Shown: positions 9,013-20,605, numbered from the stretch's first letter. The stretch: 64,000 nucleotides of DNA from Heliopora coerulea (GCA_030142905.1 JASJOG010000006.1:186001-250000); one strand, 5' to 3'. Notes: a model not told the origin generated them from the sequence alone. A program made the numbers and translations.

Positions 9013-11000
9013 ATGGTGACAGATTTCACTGCCGAGTTGAAAGACGTAATAAAATCCAAATTAAGGGAGATTGTTTCTAGTGTTCATAGTGCTGATAATT
9101 TCGACATAGAAGAGCTTCAAGAAATTCAGAAGCTTGTCATTTTCTTAGACTCCTTGACAAGAATACCAGAAGAAATATTCAATTTGTTGAGCAGTGCATG
9201 GTCAATTTTAGAGTGCTCAGGGATGAACATCAGAGAAAATGCTGTTTCATGGGATAACTAGGTAGACCAAAGTATGCAGTTAGCAAGGAACAGCTCGCAA
9301 TGCTTGTAAAAGCCAGGTTTAGTAACTGTTCAATTTCAGAGCTACTTTATGTGAGTTCACGGACTGTAAAACAACAAATGCAAGAATACGGTTCTTCAGA
9401 GCATTCCCTTTACACAGAAATACAAGATAATCAGGTGACATAGCAAGACATAACAACTAAAAGAACAAATCCAAAATGTGGATTAAAAATGTTGATGGAA
9501 CACCTTGGCTCAAGGGGTATATTCATCCCCAGACATCGTGTGAGAGAAGCTCTTTCATGAGTTGATCCCCAGGGAGTAGTTACCTAATGGTGCACAGCAA
9601 TTAAATGATGTGTATACAATGTAACAAGGCCACTTGGACTCTGGCATTTTGATGGCAATCATAAACTTGTCAAATGGTGTTTTGCTGTTCACAGGTGTGA
9701 GGATGGCTTCACACCTGTGTATTTACCCTGCAATGCTAACAATGAAGCTGCCACAGTATTCTAAAATTTCATAAAAGCAGTATAAAACTGGGGATTGCCC
9801 TCCAGAACCAGGTGTGGTGTTGTCAGGGAACTGAAAATGTGGATGCTGTCGAGAATAAGTTAAACACTTGTGGTCCAGGTAAGGGGTCAGCTCTTGTGGG
9901 TAAGAGCATGCACAATCAACAAATTGAGCACCTCTGGTGGGATGTATTTAAGGATGTTTTAAAGATTTACCACAAGCTGTTTTCATTAATGGAGGATCTG
10001 AATATCTTGGACTCTTAAGCAGAGAATGACTTATGGTGCTTACATTATACATTCCTTCATCACATAAACCATTGTTTGGATGAATGGTCTGCTGCGTGGT
10101 TGAGACATCCCATGTCCACAGCAAACAACTGTGCACCCCTTTAGCTTTGTGTTCAAGGTTCATTGATGACATCTGAAGAAGGTACCAATCTTACTGAAGT
10201 AACTGACAAGTATGGTATTGACTGGGATGGACCTATATATCCCACTTGATGACAGTTCAGTAGACCAGTGGTTCCCAACCTGTGTCCACAAAGAATTTTT
10301 GGTGGTCCACCAAGACTAAGGGGTCCGCCAGGGGTCCCCGCAAAAGGGACGAGGTCTGCAGAAGGTAACTATTTTTTTGGGCAAATAAATGACAACCTGC
10401 AATATTGGTTCAACTATTTTTTATTGCAAACTACCAGCCAATATCGCAAATTCCGAAGGTGTAAGTGTAACATAAGAACTCGTAAATTTGAGGTTTTAAC
10501 AGGTCACACCTTCATCTCATGTTACATACAACCACGCTTCGCCTGTTCACACCAAGCTTTGTTCATACAGGAAAAGTTCTCAAACGTTTATCTGTCCATA
10601 AATTAATCATGAGTTCGAAACGATCTGCCACTGGGAAGATTGAACTGCGAGGATACAATGTTGAGTACTTAAAATTTACTTTTATTCCATGCCGAACTGA
10701 GCAAACCAAACCTGAATACATCTTTTGAGGAGAGATTTTAAGTAATGAAGCAATGAAACCGGCAAAGCTGCAGTTTCAGTTGGGAAGGGGGTCCGCCAAG
10801 TTTTTTTAAAATCAGTGAAGGGGTCCCTGGGAAGCAAAAGGTTGGGAACCACTGCAGTAGACATCCCACCAATAGTCCTGCTTTAACAAGTGAACAACTT
10901 ACACAGTTTGAGGAAAGAACTACGGCACTTCAAGAATCAACATTAACAGAAGACAAACTTAAACTTTACAAACTCGCTAAAGAATATCTTCACCCTTAGT
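9013..11000 (+). pseudogene. Integrase-core (DDE, rve-superfamily) gene, decayed and interrupted
   Basis: The start ATG 9013 gives a helical N-terminal segment to about 9260. A frameshift then leads into GRPKYAVSKEQLAML, a helix-turn-helix-like SISELLYVSSRTVKQQMQEYG, and REALS-stop-VDPQG. Catalytic block 1 is LWHFDGNHKLVKW (D present). In block 2 the expected aspartate before QGTENV is a cysteine (CCQGTENV, about 9820). Block 3 is HNQQIEHLWWDVF (E present). The tail LWCLHYTF..HINHCLDEWSAAWLRHPMST ends beyond the hAT insertion at 10266-10854 and resumes as SEQLTQFEERTTALQES. Several stops, a frameshift and the insertion make it dead. The domain order matches stand-alone integrase-catalytic-domain proteins common in animal genomes, presumably transposon-derived. 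No TIRs of its own were found. Confidence 0.75.
10258..10862. mobile_element. Non-autonomous hAT element (MITE) with 8-bp TSD
   Basis: Element 10266-10854 (589 bp) has perfect 16-bp terminal inverted repeats beginning CAGTGGTTCCCAACCT and is flanked by identical 8-bp duplications CAGTAGAC (10258-10265 and 10855-10862). TIR type and TSD length are diagnostic of the hAT superfamily. It encodes no transposase and has short GGTCCGCC-type subterminal repeats. It lies inside the coding tail of the integrase-core pseudogene, so it inserted later. The ORFs inside (10268-10606, 10519-10728, 10682-10864) are incidental. Confidence 0.9.
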
Positions 11001-11956
11001 TAAAAGTCAAATTCATAGCACCCTCTGAATGAGCTACTTTTCTCACAAACCAAAATGCAACATCAGTTACAACAAGGTGGTTGGTTGCTTTGTGTATATT
11101 TGATTTGAACTTGTACAATTCGTTTTATAGATCAACAGCAAAACAGTTTCAGCACAACTCTAAACACAACTGCATTGAAAAATTAAAATTACTTCATATA
11201 ACTAAACCTTTAGACACTTTTAAATGGCAAGTGTTATCAAAGCAAAATTTGCCTCAAATGCCATCAATATCTATTTTAATGCTATATTTCTTTAAAAATT
11301 GCTAAAGCAATGGCATTAAAACATTATATTACAAATATGTACAAAGTACAAAGATTTTTTACCAAATGTAATTCTAATCCTGAGAAACATTTTCCTGTTT
11401 CAAATGACTGTGTAGAGCAGTTCATTTAAAGGTTCATCAAAGTTTAAAAATCCAAATATCAATGAAGCAAGCATAACTGAAACAGCCACCTGTGAATTGT
11501 GGCAGAACTGTTAATAAATTGCTTTAGCATACTGGAGACCAGTTTAACAAATTACATGTTATAGTACAGCCCAGGAATCTTCGATTGGCAGCTTGCTGTC
11601 TAGATGTGACCCATTAAACCTTCTTGAATCTATTAAAATTTTGTGGCTTGGGAACGCCAAACAACCACGGCCTTTTCCATCCATAAAACCTGGCACTGTA
11701 AAAGGAAAAATCTCTGGCCTCCACAGTACGTAGACTATGCAGTAGATCTTAAAGTGCAGTACACGCCACCAACACGATCACTATTTGCTCAACAGTCGAT
11801 CATTTATCACGGGAAAATCAGTAATTTTAAAGAAAATCGGACAATTTTAAAGGGTGTTGTCTCTCCTTGGCATGTTTTCATTTAAAATTTGACAATTATA
11901 CGCCAAGAACCTACACACGTTGAAAGTTCTCCTCCAATTTCTTCGATGTAACCTAC
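11001..11956 (+). pseudogene. Unidentified coding-like fragments
   Basis: Broken reading frames follow the integrase remnant on the same strand. About 11125-11305 reads HNCIEKLKLLHITKPLDTF; about 11540-11700 reads KLHVIVQPRNLRLAACCLDV and, after a gap, KPGTVKGKISGLHS. A shifted frame, about 11720-11880, reads YVDYAVDLKVQYTPPTRSL and FKENRTILKGVV. The switches between coherent frames suggest a decayed ORF, possibly of another mobile element. I do not recognise the family. Confidence 0.3.
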
Positions 11957-12594
11957 GTAACACACTTGATCAGTGAATGTAAGAAGCTAGCGCAAAAAGA
12001 GTACAAAAGACGACATGACAATGTGGCTCATATTGCACACTGGAAGCTTTGTGGTTTATACCAGTTAGAACGAGCTGAAAAATGGTATGAACATCATCCA
12101 AATGGAGTCATTGAATCAGATGAAGTTAAGATTCTATGGGATTTTAATATACAATGCGATAGTCTAATTGAATGTAGAAGACCTGATATCGTGGTGGTGT
12201 TAAAGAAGAAAAAGGAGTGCAAGATTATAGACATCGCAGTTCCAGGAGATGGCAAAATAGGTGAAAAAGAATTAGAGAAAATGGAAAAGTATGACGACCT
12301 GAAAAGGGAAATAAAAAGAATGTGTACGATGAGGAAAATTGAGATAATACCAATAGTTATAGGTGCTTTGGGAGCAATTAGTAGAAAACTGGATAAGTGG
12401 ATTGAAAAACTGGACGTGCAGATTAGAATAGAACTTCTCCAAAAGACGGCATTGCTTGGAACAGCAAGAATGTTGAGAAGGAGCTTGGAAGGCTGAAAAA
12501 CTCGGAACCTTAGGCTACTGGTTGTGGCCAGTTTTTGGGGGATAATTAAATACTACCGGCATAAGCTGTGAAAGATAAAATAATAATAATAATT
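11957..12594 (+). pseudogene. 5'-truncated RLE-type LINE, endonuclease end
   Basis: An intact 176-codon frame (11966-12496) begins inside the zinc-finger region (SECKKLAQKEYKRRHDN). It contains the restriction-like endonuclease signature RRPDIVVVLKKKKECKIIDIAVPGD, then EKMEKYDDLKREI, and ends GTARMLRRSLEG. A short 3' UTR and an (ATA)n tail (12577-12594) follow. It is the 3' end of one LINE subfamily, truncated at its 5' side as expected for target-primed reverse transcription. The endonuclease part looks unbroken, so this copy is younger than its neighbours, but it lacks the RT. Confidence 0.8.
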
Positions 12595-12595
12595 A

Positions 12596-12858
12596 CCCTT
12601 GGTAGTCGGATATTTAGGTGGAGAAATGGAGAAACTGGAAGAACATATAAAAAAGCTGATAAAAGAAAAATCTGGACAGCAATGGGTAATAAGAGAAATG
12701 CAAAGGACCGTACTAATGGAGAGTGAAACTATCTTAAGGAAGATTATGTCCGGAGTGGTGCAAGTAGAGTAGACTACAACAAAAGATAACAAATGTTGGT
12801 ATCTTTAGGTTCTGGCCCATAGACGTGGACTCTATACAGTAATAATAATAAAAATAAT
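12596..12858 (+). mobile_element. Third LINE 3' tail fragment
   Basis: A short frame reads EMEKLEEHIKKLIKEKSG and stops. A 3' UTR-like segment (TTTAGGTTCTGGCCCATAG) and an (AAT)n tail (about 12840-12875) follow. It has the layout of a 5'-truncated LINE tail and sits directly between two RLE LINE copies. The family is not the same as either neighbour. Confidence 0.45.
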
Positions 12859-12875
12859 AATAATAGTAATAATAA

Positions 12876-12957
12876 TCAATTAATCAATCAGTCTAATCAA
12901 ATCTAATCAAACCTAATCAAATTTAATCTAATCAAATTTAATCAGTCTAATCAAAAA
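12876..12957. repeat. TCTAATCAAA minisatellite
   Basis: About seven imperfect units of TAATCAAAT/TCTAATCAAA at the tail of the preceding LINE fragment. Confidence 0.8.
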
Positions 12958-15451
12958 AGATTGTTTGAGTTGTTGGAAGGGAATAAAAGAGACGATGATG
13001 TAAGACCGAATGAAGATGAATTTCTCAGATTTTGAAGTGAGATTTGGGATAACCCAGTTAGAACCAATGAAGGAGCAGAATGGTTAAATGAAGTGAAGAA
13101 GAAATTAAACAGAGTAAAAAAGCAGGAGGATATAGTACTGACAACGGATAAAGTAAAGAAACAGCTAAAGAAAGTAAATAACTGGAAAGCACCTGGACCA
13201 GATAGTCTTCATGGGTTTTGGTTAAAGAAATTTACATCATGCAACGAAAGAATAGCTATGGGACTCCAAAGATGCTTGATGGAAGGCCAGATCCCAGACT
13301 AGATGACAACAGGAAAAACCATCTTGATCAAGAAAGATAGGACGCAAGGAGATGTGGTAACAAATTTTAGACCATTAACTTGTCTTGCCCTAATGTGGAA
13401 ACTATTCACAGGAATAGTAGGTGTAGAGATATACGAACATTTGGATAAACAGAATCTACTTCCAGAAGAACAGAAAAGAATGCCGAAGGAATTCAAGGGG
13501 TACAAAGGATCAACTTCTTATTGATAAAATGATCATAAGAAATTGTAAGAGGAGAAAAACTGGGGTAGGAATGGCATGGATTGATTACAAGAAAGCGTAC
13601 GATATGGTCCCACATAGTTCGTTGAAAACGTGCATTGATATGTTTGGAGTAACTGAAAATATTAAAAAGATACTGATGAATGGAATGGATAAATGGACTA
13701 CAAATTTTATGGTAGGAAAGAAAGATCTGGGAAATGTTAGGATACGCAGGGGAATATTTCAAGGAGATAGTTTGTCCCCATTGCTTTTTGTGGTCGCATT
13801 AATTCCAATGTCACTTATTCTCAGGAAGATGAAGATTGGGTATGACTTAGATGACGGCAGAGGCAAAGTCAATCATCTAGTCATTCTAGTGTTTATGGAT
13901 GACCTTAAACTATTTGCGAAGAATGAAAACCAAGTGGATAGCCTGATAAATTCAGTCAGGATCTTCAGTAGTGATATCTGTATGGAACATGGAATTGAAA
14001 AATGTGCAGTGCTTACCATGAAACGAGGCAAAATTGTTAAATGTGATGGAATAAGGATGTCAGACAATCGGATAATCAGAGGGTTAGAGAAAGAAGAAGG
14101 ATATAAATATTTGGGAATACTGGAAGGGGATGAGATTAAAAGTGAAGACATGAAGAATACTATAACATCAGAATACTATCGGAGAGTCAGAAAGATCCTT
14201 AAGTCAAAGTTAAATGGAGGGAACATCATGAAAGCCATTAATGTGAGAGCGGTGTCAATTGTTTGATATGGAGCAAGTATAATAAATTCGACCAAGACAG
14301 AGTTGAGAAGCATGGATAGGAAGACTAGGAAATTATTGACAATCTACGGAGCTTTACACCAAAGAGCCAACACAGATAGGCTGTACATCAACAGAGATGA
14401 TGGAGGAAGGGGATTGATTAGTGTTGAGGACTGTGTTGCAATAGAATCTTATAGATTGAATGAATATCTTGAAGGAAGTCCGGAGAGGCTGCTAAATGCT
14501 GTAAAAAAAGAAGGAATATTGGATGAGGGTAAAAACGGGAGGGAAGTGAAGGAGCAAAGGAAGAGTCAATATGTGGAAAAAGTATTGCATGGACAGTTCA
14601 TGAGGAATACAGAGAGTGTACGAGATAAAGCAACTTAGCTTTAGCTAAGAAAAGAGACTCTGAAAAAGGAAACAGAGGGAACAATAATAGCAGCACAGGA
14701 TCAAGCATTGCGAACCAATGCAATAAGGAATAAAATTGATGAACAAGATATAACCCCTTTGTGTAAAATGTGTAGGGAACGGAATGAAACAATTAGCCAT
14801 GTTGCTGAGCGTAAAAAACTTGCGCAGCCTCAGTATAAGGTTTGGCGTCATGATAGATTGGCAGTTGTAGTGCACTGGAACATGTGCAAAAGATATAAAC
14901 TTCCCTACAAGGCACAATGATATGAACACACTCCAGAGAGAGAGTACTGGAAATGTTGATGTGAAACTGTTGTGGGATTTCCCAATGCAGACCGACCATC
15001 ATGTTGACCATAATAAGCCAGATATTGTGATTTATGAAAAGAAAAAAAGAGATTGTTGGATAATCGATATTGCGTGTCCTTTGGTCACAAGGGTGGAGGA
15101 GAAGAAGCAGGAGAAACTCACTAAATATCAGGACTTAAGAAGAGAAGTTAATAAACTGTGGAATTGCAGGAATGTAACTATCATACCGATTGTGTTTGGA
15201 GCGTTAGGAACGGTTGAAAAAAGACTCTCTCAGTGGTTCAAAAGGATAAATATGGAGGACAGTTTTGAACTTCATCAAAAATCTTGTTTGCTAGGAACAG
15301 CTCGAATAATACGAAAAGTATTAGAAAATGGTTAAATAGATGGCGAAAGCTTGCTATCTTAAGCTACGGGATGTAGCCTGATAGTGAGTTACCAACCGGT
15401 TAAGAACTAGACCGTGAGAAAGCGATAATAATAATAATAATTAATAATAAC
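12958..15451 (+). pseudogene. RLE-type LINE with reverse transcriptase and endonuclease, decayed
   Basis: The RT reads in order: IWDNPVRTNEGAEWL; NWKAPGPDSLHGFWLK; stop TAG at 13300 where a tryptophan is expected; MTTGKT; TNFRPLTCL. After a frameshift near 13500 come motif [15 protein letters not shown], motif [14 protein letters not shown], motif [11 protein letters not shown] (catalytic DD kept), motif D and YKYLGI. A TGA at 14264 probably replaces an Arg codon. Next are LLTIYGALHQRANTDRLY, a zinc knuckle CKMCRERNETISH that has lost its last cysteine (ERKKLAQ), a frameshift near 14925, then the endonuclease KPDIVIYEKKKRDCWIIDIACP, EKLTKYQDLRREV and GTARIIRKVLENG (stop at 15335). A 3' UTR and (ATA)n tail end it. 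RT followed by a C-terminal restriction-like endonuclease places it with the R2/NeSL/CRE-type non-LTR elements. It is 5' truncated and inactive. Confidence 0.85.
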
Positions 15452-15930
15452 CAACTTTATTAAATGAAGGTAACACTTAACAGTAACAAATTATAAACTT
15501 GTGGCCCTCCTGTGGCATATGGGTGCGAGTGTTCTATTCATGCCCAATGTCCTAGTTAGATCCCTGCGATGTGAGAGCCCCGGTTTTACCGGCATGCGAA
15601 AATTTATTTTCCAAATAAATACAAGCCACCTGTATCATTGATTTGTAGGTAAGTCGCCGTGAAATCTATTGCAGTGTCCAGGATATCCTGGCTAACCGTG
15701 ACCAGGCAATCGGGTCCTAAATTATTCGGATAAATAGTATGCTAGTACATTTTGCCTTGAAGGTAGAAATTTATGAAGTAGCTCATATACTGGAAATTCA
15801 TTTGTCGCATCAATCCAGTCATCTGTCCATCGATCAGTCCATTTTTCCTTCCCTCCGTCCGTCCGTCCGTCTGTGCAGACCAGTGCGAAGATACATACAC
15901 TTGAACACACGCACCTTTGAGGGCCTAGTT
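15452..15930. other. No recognised gene
   Basis: Includes a short (CCGT)n run near 15855-15872. ORFs on both strands around 15722-15951 overlap that run and are not supported. Confidence 0.45.
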
Positions 15931-15931
15931 A

Positions 15932-16197
15932 CACGATGCGATGTAAAGTAAATGGTTTGAACCTGGGAGAATCGTGACATGTTTGAGGAAGTTGATCGTC
16001 CAGGTTAGTGTAGTCTTGAGAAAGACTGTTGGTTGAAGTGACTGACGTTTCGACAGCCTTAGCGGCGGTCATCTTCAGAGTCAAGAAGATGACCGCCGCT
16101 AAGGCTGTCGAAACGTCAGTCACTTCAACCAACAGTCTTTCTCAAGACTACACTAACCTGGACGATCAACTTCCTCAAACATGTCACGATGCGATGT
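15932..16197. mobile_element. Perfect 106-bp-arm palindrome flanked by 13-bp direct repeats
   Basis: The arms 15971-16076 and 16085-16190 are identical inverted copies (106/106) around an 8-nt centre. CACGATGCGATGT occurs at 15932-15944 and again at 16185-16197, like a target duplication. GGTTTGAACCT (15955) resembles an RNA polymerase III B box but lies outside the arms. A hammerhead-like core is present on the minus strand of the left arm. The two ORFs at 15929-16132 (-) and 16029-16268 (+) encode the same peptide because of the palindrome and are not genes. Inverted terminal repeats with hammerheads and duplications of this size fit a Penelope-like derivative. Confidence 0.7.
16039..16084 (-). 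ncRNA. Hammerhead ribozyme-like motif
   Basis: On the minus strand: UGACU (stem I 5' side), CUGAAGA core, stem II GAC-c-GCC / GGC-u-GUC with a GCUAA loop, GAAA, then CGUC as cleavage triplet context, then AGUCA, which pairs perfectly with UGACU. Helix III is the 4-nt self-complementary ACGU with no loop, the minimal form expected to need dimerisation. One extra U lies between the core and stem II. In the right arm the CUGA is lost (CAAGAAGA). Confidence 0.5.
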
Positions 16198-17820
16198 CGT
16201 GTATAATTGTCTGTCCTGGCGTATCTAATGTTGTCTCATGCGCGCAATACCTGCTTTCGATTCGCTAATGTAGCAATACGTAATCGAAATTTTAGGAATC
16301 AAAAAATATTGATATTTTATCGGAGGACCATCTCAACAAGTTTTGGCCGCACTTTAATCTGATTGTTAAAGCTTCACATAGTGGCAAAGTTTTTTCTCCA
16401 TTTTCCTGTGATTTTGGGTTAACCCTCTCACTTTCAGAGATAATTGCACGCGCAAGGATGAAGAATGGATTCTAAGTGGTTTATAGCATGTCACCTACGA
16501 TGAGAAGAAACGTGTATATTTTACGGGTCCTTAGGAATTTAATATACTATGGAGCGAACTGATTATCACCCCCAGCCCACTCCCATGTTACCTCTTGACC
16601 GTTCACTCCGACTCCAAGCCTAACCTCAAACTTAACCTTCATACTCACCTTCCTCCCCCCTTAACAGGCGTTATAAAGAAACAGACCGAGTTGATATCGA
16701 ACAGCTCTCAGCACTCCAAGTTCCAATGGCTTGAAACTTCAGTCTCAGATTTTTGACCTTTGCTAATATCATCCTGATCTGATATTGTAAATCTAGCTCG
16801 TTTGAATAACCATTTTCTGGCAAACATTTTGACTTTTTTTTCATAATGTTTATAATTTTTAGAAAATAGTCGGACCCTGTTTAAAGCTTGTGAAGACACC
16901 ATGGTACAAACCATTTTTTTGTTTACGGATGTACGTACAAATGAAGAATATTTGGAAATCTCGAGAGAATATATAAAATGTTCTACACACGATAGGGTTC
17001 CGTTCTTATGACGTCAACACGGCCTTTTCTTTGCTTGTCCTTTGTTACCGAAAGTGTTTGAAATTTCCCACTAAAAGCCTCGGATGTTTATTTGAAGGTG
17101 GGTACCCGAGGGAAAGGTGGGTTATTTTACAGGAATATCTGTTACGTTAAATTTTCTTGATGCCCGAAGTATGCTATTTTCACTGAAGAAGCCGACAAGA
17201 ATCACATTTTAGGTCATTTCCTTCATCCCTATGTGAAGCTGTGTGAGAAATATCATGTGCGCCCAAACTCTCAGGCTAGCAAGAATACGAGGTGAAGAAA
17301 TTGAAAAGTTAACCAAAAACAACATATGCTTGCCATTACAGTTTATATTTTCCAAAATACAATCACAAATTGTCAACCTGTGAGTCATCCGCGGATGCTG
17401 AGCTAGTGAGAATGATTTCCGCACAGTCTCCACCCAAAAGAATAACATTAAAATGAAAGGAAGATTTTCCACTACTTCGTTTCCTCGTGACGTCAACACT
17501 TAAAGCTACTTTCCGTCCTTTCTTTTTACATGGCGATTAACTCGGGAAACACCAGAATTTGTAGATTATTTATTTGATTTTACCTTACCGCTGCGAGCCA
17601 TTAGGCGAGCGGCAATACTAATCTTGCGGGCTTCCTGTGTGTTTGAATTCCAATAAACTTCTTGAGTTGAGGATTTCGATATTTGTTGGGCCAATTTTGA
17701 CCCCTTGCGATCGTACGGTCAGCGGCAGACAGTACATCTTATCGTCTAGTACATGCACGAGTTCAAGCTTTCTTTTAAAAATCACAAAATTGTTTACAAA
17801 GTATAAACCCACTTCTTTCG
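16198..17820. other. No recognised gene
   Basis: ORFs of up to 96 codons (17209-17499, -) have no family resemblance. Composition is uniform AT-rich. No repeats seen. Confidence 0.45.
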
Positions 17821-17851
17821 GTTAGGGTTAGGTTTAGAATTAGGGTTAGGA
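17821..17851 (+). repeat. Interstitial TTAGGG-like repeat
   Basis: GGTTAGGGTTAGG, then a degenerate spacer, then TTAGGGTTAGG. A short degenerate telomere-type tract internal to the sequence. Confidence 0.6.
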
Positions 17852-18244
17852 TTTATACACATTTTCATGGTTCTTAAAGAACGGAGAAACAATGGGGAAG
17901 AATATACTCAACATGATCCCGAACGATTTAGTAATGTTTTAAAAAACGAACAGGAGTGCTTTTATCGGATTTATAACACGCACTGCGAGTTTTTTGGATT
18001 GCGCAAGAAACAAACCCCATTGATACGCTATTTCGCGAAGAAAGTTTGAGAATTAATGTTTTTTCAGCCGAGAAAATTGGAGGAGAAAAGTGAGCGTGCT
18101 TTTATCACGTATAACGACACGACATGGTTATGATTTTTCTTTGTATTTTCCACATGAATTCTTAATGAGTTTCTTAAGTGATATTTCATACATAACATGG
18201 CTATGTCTACTTCGCAGCATCTCACTATCACTAAGGAATGGCTG

Positions 18245-18385
18245 GTCTTACCTTAGTTTACCTCTCATAACCTCACCTCACCTCTCCTTATATCACATCA
18301 CATCACTTCAGCTCATCTCACTTCACATCACCTCTCATAACCCCATCGCACCCCACCTCATCTCACAGCATCTCATCAGGCCCCT
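18245..18385 (+). repeat. CTCACCTCAT-type degenerate pyrimidine/A repeat
   Basis: About a dozen variants of CTCAYCTCAC/CACATCAC in tandem. The ORF 18090-18413 running through it is a by-product. Confidence 0.7.
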
Positions 18386-19832
18386 ATCCGATAGGCGGCA
18401 GGGGGGACCATGACGCCACAGATATTTACTTGAAATAGTATGAAATATGACGGGAAAAGATTGAAGAGATTAAAAACTTACATGAGATCGATAATGAGTG
18501 AAAATAGATGAAGCAGTCTCATGGTTCCCCCCATGTATGAAGATAAAACAGATAATACCAACCTTTTTTAATGCAGAAAACCGATTTGTCGGAGAATGTG
18601 AAAGTCGAAAACACTTAGCGGGAATGTCTACTACTCGTGATCATTTAACCTCAGAGAATACAAATCCGTTCTTTGTCAACCATCGTCAGTACAAATAATT
18701 CACACTGGATTTAAGAAATAGCAAAAGGCATGCACGTCCACCATTTTGGGCTTCAATTTTCGATTGGCAGTCAGCCTTCCAGACATGATAAAGTTCAATG
18801 CCTACCAACGTCGTAACCAGAGTCATTTATAAGAAGCTGCACAATAGGGTCAAATCTAGGAATGTTTAGGAATACTGGGGCATCCTCTGTTATGTCAGGA
18901 CCCTCTTCAGAAAAACGTTTATCGGTAAGTAGGTTTCGCGTGATATTTACCGATTCAGATGAAGGACAACTTGAAAGTTTCAACGCCCAGCAGTCAACAG
19001 ACCAACTGGTTAACTAAAATACTGTTGTTCACAAGCCAACATTCTACCAACAGGTGGATGATTGAAAACGACCGATAAATAATATGCGAAACAGCTGTAT
19101 CATGTTGTATAAACATTCATCATTAAAAACAAATACCCACTTGAAACAATTACTATATACTGTCTCACGTATAGTGCAAACACTCTAATAAGTAAGCAAG
19201 TTGTGATATGATGCAAGTGTGTCAGAAAACCTTGAAGTACTTCAATGATTATTCATAAACGCATTCATGACTTTGTGGGGTCCCTTTTTGTGTGGGGTCC
19301 TGGGCAATAGCCCATGTGCCCCCCCTTTAAATCAGGCTTCACTGGGCCGAAATGGCAGGAGTAACGGCCCCTTGCAAGGACAAGCGTGTCAGAAAACCTT
19401 GGTTTTGCATTTTAACAACTGATCTTGGTTCGGTCTTAGAATAGAATTTCTCACATTGAAAAATTTACCTTAATCTATAAACATTTAATCTACACTTGAC
19501 AAATCGAGACTAAATTGCCTGATAATCATTGTAATATAGCTTACAATAAGCAATATTTTGCTTATTATTTTACTTCTACCCAATCCCTTACCCAGCATTC
19601 AAAACAACATCTGTGTCTTAAATATCCTTAAGTTTAGAATGAACGATTCTGCAGAGTAGCAATGTAACATCACATAATCTGATAATGGCGGTATTGGCCA
19701 ATCAGACAGTTTGAAGTTTCAAATGCAAATGAAATTCGTAGTGAAAACCTCTTTCAGGAACACAACATAACTTGAGGTTATATTTTTAGGTTTCGTAAAC
19801 CTGATTTTTAAACTTAGGTAAAGGAAACTCCA
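18386..19832. other. No recognised gene
   Basis: Short ORFs only (18498-18698, +; 18795-18983, -). The phrase GTGTCAGAAAACCTTG occurs twice (19219, 19385), a small direct repeat. Nothing else supported. Confidence 0.4.
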
Positions 19833-20115
19833 GGGGTGCTGGTGACACAGTGGTAGTGCACGTGTCTCTCACCACTGTGACTAGGGTTCGATTCCGGCTC
19901 TGTGCAACTATCTGATCAAGTTATCTTTGTCACACGTGAGAAGAGGGTTGTCCAGTTTGACTCTACCAAGCATCACAGGTTTTCTCCTGGTACTCCGGTT
20001 TCTTCCTGTGGTAACACTGGACCCATGATGGGTGGCCCTTACTGAACCTCTAGGGAGAACAGCTCAGGTAGCTGATAGGGTTATCCAGTATAAAATAAAG
20101 GTACTTTACCTTTGG
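19833..20115 (+). mobile_element. tRNA-derived SINE
   Basis: The 5' head has an A-box-like segment (TGGTGACACAGTGGTAGTGC, about 19839) and a good B box (GGTTCGATTCC, 19885-19895), about 45 nt apart. An unrelated body follows (TTTTCTCCTGGTACTCCGG, TGTGGTAACACTGGA), and it ends in ATAAAATAAAGGTAC. Pol III promoter boxes plus a non-tRNA body of about 200 nt define a tRNA-headed SINE. A clear target duplication was not found. Confidence 0.75.
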
Positions 20116-20523
20116 TCAGTATAATCATCCATTGCCAATCAGTCTGTATCGTCAAGAAAAATTCTTTATACTTTTTTAATCCAATTTTACTGACTCTCTG
20201 CTAATGGATGTATTTGATGTTGACGTTCCATTGAATCTAATCAGCAGCAATGATATTATGGATTACTGAGCTGTTTACACAACGAATCGGGTTTAATTGC
20301 CGCACGGCATTATGCGACTTGCTACGTAAGCTCTAATTTTAAAGGACTTGTTATTTGAACACACGCGTGCTCATTTTTATAGTTTTTTCTATGCCGAATA
20401 AACTTATGAATGTTTCATTATGACGCGGAGTCAAACTTTTTTAGGTCGTTACCCTCCCTTCCAGACTTTTAGAGAAATTACTATGACACAGAAGCGTAAC
20501 TATAGATTTTTCGGGCGGAAAAC
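20116..20523. other. No recognised gene
   Basis: No ORF of note and no repeat seen. Confidence 0.4.
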
Positions 20524-20605
20524 GTAGTCGTAGTAAGAAAATACGAGCCCAGCCCCCCTCACCTTAAGATATTGAGCTGGGCTCTTATTTTCTTACTACG
20601 ACTAT
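20524..20605. mobile_element. Short foldback (29-nt arms)
   Basis: TAGTCGTAGTAAGAAAATA then CGAGCCCAGC is repeated in inverted form as GCTGGGCTC..TATTTTCTTACTACGACTA with one mismatch. The loop of about 25 nt contains CCCCCCTCACC. Probably a miniature element or the paired ends of a collapsed one. Confidence 0.6.

Noticed and set aside
15929..16268. Two ORFs encoding the same MVEVTDVSTALAAVIF peptide on opposite strands
   Set aside because: Direct consequence of the perfect palindrome.
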